A stretch of 8,306 nt of DNA from an uncultured Clostridia bacterium (GTDB lineage: Bacteria > Bacillota > Clostridia > Oscillospirales > Acutalibacteraceae): assembly GCA_946497265.1 (NCBI GenBank), contig CAMMKL010000091.1, forward strand, positions 1 through 8,306. Direction: 5' to 3'. The translations under genes were made by a program, and so were the position numbers. Positions 6,319 to 8,306 of the stretch are shown in pieces; positions within the stretch are counted from its first letter, which is position 1, and each line of letters opens with the position of its first letter. Below the pieces are notes generated by a model that worked only from the letters and a program-made list of their open reading frames with translations, was not told the DNA's origin and searched no databases.

Positions 6319-8118
6319 TTATCGATAATGGATGGATTGCTTTTCAAACATTTCTTGGAATTTCCCGCCGCTGCTGCGAAGATACGCCGGAGTCCCCTCT
6401 TCTATGACCTTGCCGTTTTCAAAATAATAGACCCGGTCGCACAGAGCGCAGCTCGAAAGGCGGTGAGAGATAAAAATGACAGAGCGCTCTTTGCATACTT
6501 CCATAATGCTGTCAAACATCCGGCTTTCCGCAATCGGGTCCAACGCGCTGGATGGTTCGTCCAAAATCGCTATTTTACTTTGGCTGGCGAAAACTCTGGC
6601 GATTGCAATTTTTTGGGATTCCCCTCCGGAAAGAATCGCGCCGCTGTCATCAAATTCCCTGGTCAATATGGTATCGGCTTTTTGGGGAAGGGATTGAATT
6701 TTTTCCCAAATCCCTCCAGCCTTTAGAGCGGCTTCTATCTTGGGCCTGTCCTTCTTTTCCACTTTTTTCATGTTTATATTTTCCGCTACCGACATACTTA
6801 AAATCGTAAAATCCTGAAATACGGTACCGAAAAGCGCCCGATATTGCAAAACATCAAATTTCCTTATATCAATCCCGTTTAACAGGATCCTTCCCTCCGT
6901 AGGGTCATACAGCCGCAAAAGTAATTTGATCAGAGTGCTCTTCCCCGCTCCGTTGTTACCGACAATCGCGATTTTTTCCAGTTTATCCAAACATAACGTT
7001 AGATTAACGTGGGAAAGGACGGGAACATCCGATCCAAAATAGCAAAACGATACGTCCTCCAATGTTAGGCTATGCAAATGCTCAGGTATTGATAGAGCAG
7101 AAGAATCGGTTTGGATTTTGGGGGAGTAAGCAAGAAACGCCTTATAATTTTCGATATATAAGCTGTGTTGTTGCAGCGCCATAATACTATTGACCAGCTC
7201 GGCCAATATATTGGACAGCGAAAGTACGCCGTAAAATACAACCGTATATCCGCTGATGCTTACGGTTTGTGTTACTAAGCATCGGTACGATTCGTAGATT
7301 AAAAAGAGGATGGTTGGAAAAGAGCCTGCCAAAAGCCGCTGGAGTATACGCATAAACATCATTTTATAACTGTATTTTTTAATGTTCGTAAATATCTGCT
7401 CCACAGCCTGGTAAAAGGAACCTCTTAGCACCAGAAAAATAGAAGACAACCGGATTTCCTGGGCAAAATTTTTCAGATAGACCGTCCGTTTAACATATTC
7501 TTTTTTTCGGTTGGGTTCTATATTATCCATGTTCATCTGGTATTCCAACCGGTATAGGCGAGGCGCTACCATACAAGTGGATACAATAGGAAGAATAACC
7601 ACGATGATCGCAAATGGATCGATCGAACTTAATTTGACGAGATAGAATGCGGATACGACAACCGTACCCAATAATATAGAAAGGTTATCTATCGCCTGGC
7701 TGACCCGCAAGGCCGTCTCGTTCATCGCCTTGGTATAATCCCCATAAAAAACAGGGTCTTCAAAACATGCCAGATCAGCTTGCCAAGCTTTTTGAAATAG
7801 GTCTAAATTCATTTTTTCGAGCAGCGTCTGTTCCATCAAAGGCTGCCATTTCTCACTGTACCACACCTCAGCGGTACGAATAAGCAAAAGCAACACGGCA
7901 GCTAACGCTACAAGTGCGGAAAGCTGATAAAAGCTCGAACCGTTTTGCAATCCGTCAACCAAATACTCAATAAAAACGATTACATAAAACTTTTCTAAAT
8001 AGCCCAGCAGCTTTACGACAAACGTACTGGAAACCAAAAAAGGGCATATATTAAAACCAACTTTTAAAATATAAAAGTTATTTTTAATTACTAAAAATAA
8101 GTTATTGCTTTGTTTCAT
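6319..8118 (-). CDS. ABC exporter 1 (fused permease and ATPase)
   Basis: A 599-residue half-transporter of the exporter type. Hydrophobic stretches lie near residues 21-55, 64-82, 147-164, 167-188, 262-280 and 289-310, about six membrane helices. The ATPase has Walker A GNNGAGKS 387-394, Q-loop Gln435, LSGGE 496-500, Walker B AILDE with Asp520 and Glu521, and switch His552, so its own catalytic motifs are complete. The coupling segment EYVKRTVYLKNFAQEIRL (207-224) parallels that of exporter 2. The start is fixed by GAGGAAG (8130-8124) 5 nt before the ATG. It is the first gene of the block, downstream of an A+T-rich leader with a promoter. No C39 peptidase is present. Probable function is ATP-driven export of the cluster's product; the substrate is inferred from context only. 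Confidence 0.95.
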   Translation of the reverse strand: MKQSNNLFLVIKNNFYILKVGFNICPFLVSSTFVVKLLGYLEKFYVIVFIEYLVDGLQNGSSFYQLSALVALAAVLLLLIRTAEVWYSEKWQPLMEQTLLEKMNLDLFQKAWQADLACFEDPVFYGDYTKAMNETALRVSQAIDNLSILLGTVVVSAFYLVKLSSIDPFAIIVVILPIVSTCMVAPRLYRLEYQMNMDNIEPNRKKEYVKRTVYLKNFAQEIRLSSIFLVLRGSFYQAVEQIFTNIKKYSYKMMFMRILQRLLAGSFPTILFLIYESYRCLVTQTVSISGYTVVFYGVLSLSNILAELVNSIMALQQHSLYIENYKAFLAYSPKIQTDSSALSIPEHLHSLTLEDVSFCYFGSDVPVLSHVNLTLCLDKLEKIAIVGNNGAGKSTLIKLLLRLYDPTEGRILLNGIDIRKFDVLQYRALFGTVFQDFTILSMSVAENINMKKVEKKDRPKIEAALKAGGIWEKIQSLPQKADTILTREFDDSGAILSGGESQKIAIARVFASQSKIAILDEPSSALDPIAESRMFDSIMEVCKERSVIFISHRLSSCALCDRVYYFENGKVIEEGTPAYLRSSGGKFQEMFEKQSIHYR

Positions 8119-8136
8119 CTATACTTCCTCAAAGTA

Positions 8137-8154
8137 TTGTATAAATTTTTACAA
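8137..8154. promoter_or_regulatory. 18-bp imperfect palindrome in the 5' leader
   Basis: TTGTATAAATTTTTACAA is symmetrical at 8 of 9 paired positions (TTGTA arms, with AAA/TTT at the centre). It lies just upstream of the exporter 1 ribosome site and downstream of the proposed promoter. The TTGTA arm recurs at 8211 and 8271, and TACAA at 8289. It may be an operator for a dimeric regulator, but the region is so A+T-rich that chance symmetry is quite possible. Confidence 0.35.
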
Positions 8155-8194
8155 AATCAATCTTCATTAAAAAATTATTCAAATCATAATAACA

Positions 8195-8223
8195 ATTTTA
8201 ACACTTCAAGTTGTATTTTTCAA
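8195..8223 (-). promoter_or_regulatory. Candidate sigma-A promoter for the operon
   Basis: On the minus strand the -35 element TTGAAA (8223-8218) and the -10 element TAAAAT (8200-8195) are separated by 17 bp, each matching five of six consensus bases. Transcription would start near 8188 and leave a leader of about 70 nt before the exporter 1 ATG. A short inverted repeat (GTATT, 4-nt gap, AATAC, 8213-8226) overlaps the -35 element and could be a regulator site. All downstream genes are close-packed up to 682, so this may drive the whole block. Confidence 0.6.
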
Positions 8224-8278
8224 TACTAATAACAAAAAAAATGTTTGATTTTAATATCTACGCTATTTTTTTGTAGAA

Positions 8279-8306
8279 ATTATAGTGATACAAGTGGATA
8301 AAACAA
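8279..8306 (-). promoter_or_regulatory. Possible second upstream promoter
   Basis: A perfect TATAAT is read on the minus strand at 8284-8279, with TTGTTT (8306-8301) 16 bp upstream as a weak -35 match at the window edge. It faces the operon. A+T-rich DNA gives such matches by chance, and the true -35 may lie outside the window. Confidence 0.3.

Noticed and set aside
6303..6347. Longer exporter 2 starting at TTG 6347 inside exporter 1
   Set aside because: The ATG at 6302 aligns the N-terminus and all ATPase motifs with exporter 1, and the extra 15 residues do not fit the family; the TTG remains possible but less likely.
1..8306. CRISPR arrays, tRNA or rRNA genes, insertion sequences, attachment sites
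   Set aside because: No regularly spaced repeats, no tRNA-like or rRNA segments, and no transposase or integrase motifs were seen on either strand.

Overview
The window is one gene block read entirely from the minus strand, in the order (from high to low coordinate) exporter 1, exporter 2, acyl carrier protein, ATP-grasp ligase, GT-B glycosyltransferase, radical SAM/SPASM enzyme, and a second radical SAM enzyme cut off by the window edge. Strong Shine-Dalgarno sequences, mid-range base composition and the protein types suggest a Firmicute, most likely a clostridial anaerobe. That placement is inference; no taxonomic marker is present.

Layout. 8119-8306 is an A+T-rich leader (about 20% G+C by hand count) with a good sigma-A type promoter and a near-perfect palindrome ahead of the first gene. 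8118-4491 holds two tandem full-length ABC exporters, each with its own permease and ATPase halves, and neither with a C39 peptidase domain. 4463-682 holds the four biosynthetic genes. ACP/ATP-grasp overlap by 4 nt, ATP-grasp/GT by 8 nt and GT/radical SAM by 16 nt, so translation is probably coupled. A roughly 200-nt interval with no convincing gene follows, then the second radical SAM gene, which runs out of the window at position 1.

How the genes may work together. The ACP keeps its DSL serine and lies directly beside an ATP-grasp ligase with a C-terminal region like those of the BtrJ/PGM1 peptide-ligase group. By analogy with BtrI/BtrJ of butirosin biosynthesis, the pair would load an amino acid or peptide onto the carrier. 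Two related radical SAM enzymes and a glycosyltransferase would then modify the tethered or released product, and the two exporters would secrete it. No NRPS, PKS, lanthipeptide synthetase, phosphopantetheinyl transferase, product-releasing enzyme or clear precursor peptide is visible. The window therefore looks like the central part of a small natural-product cluster of unusual composition, and the final product cannot be read from the sequence.
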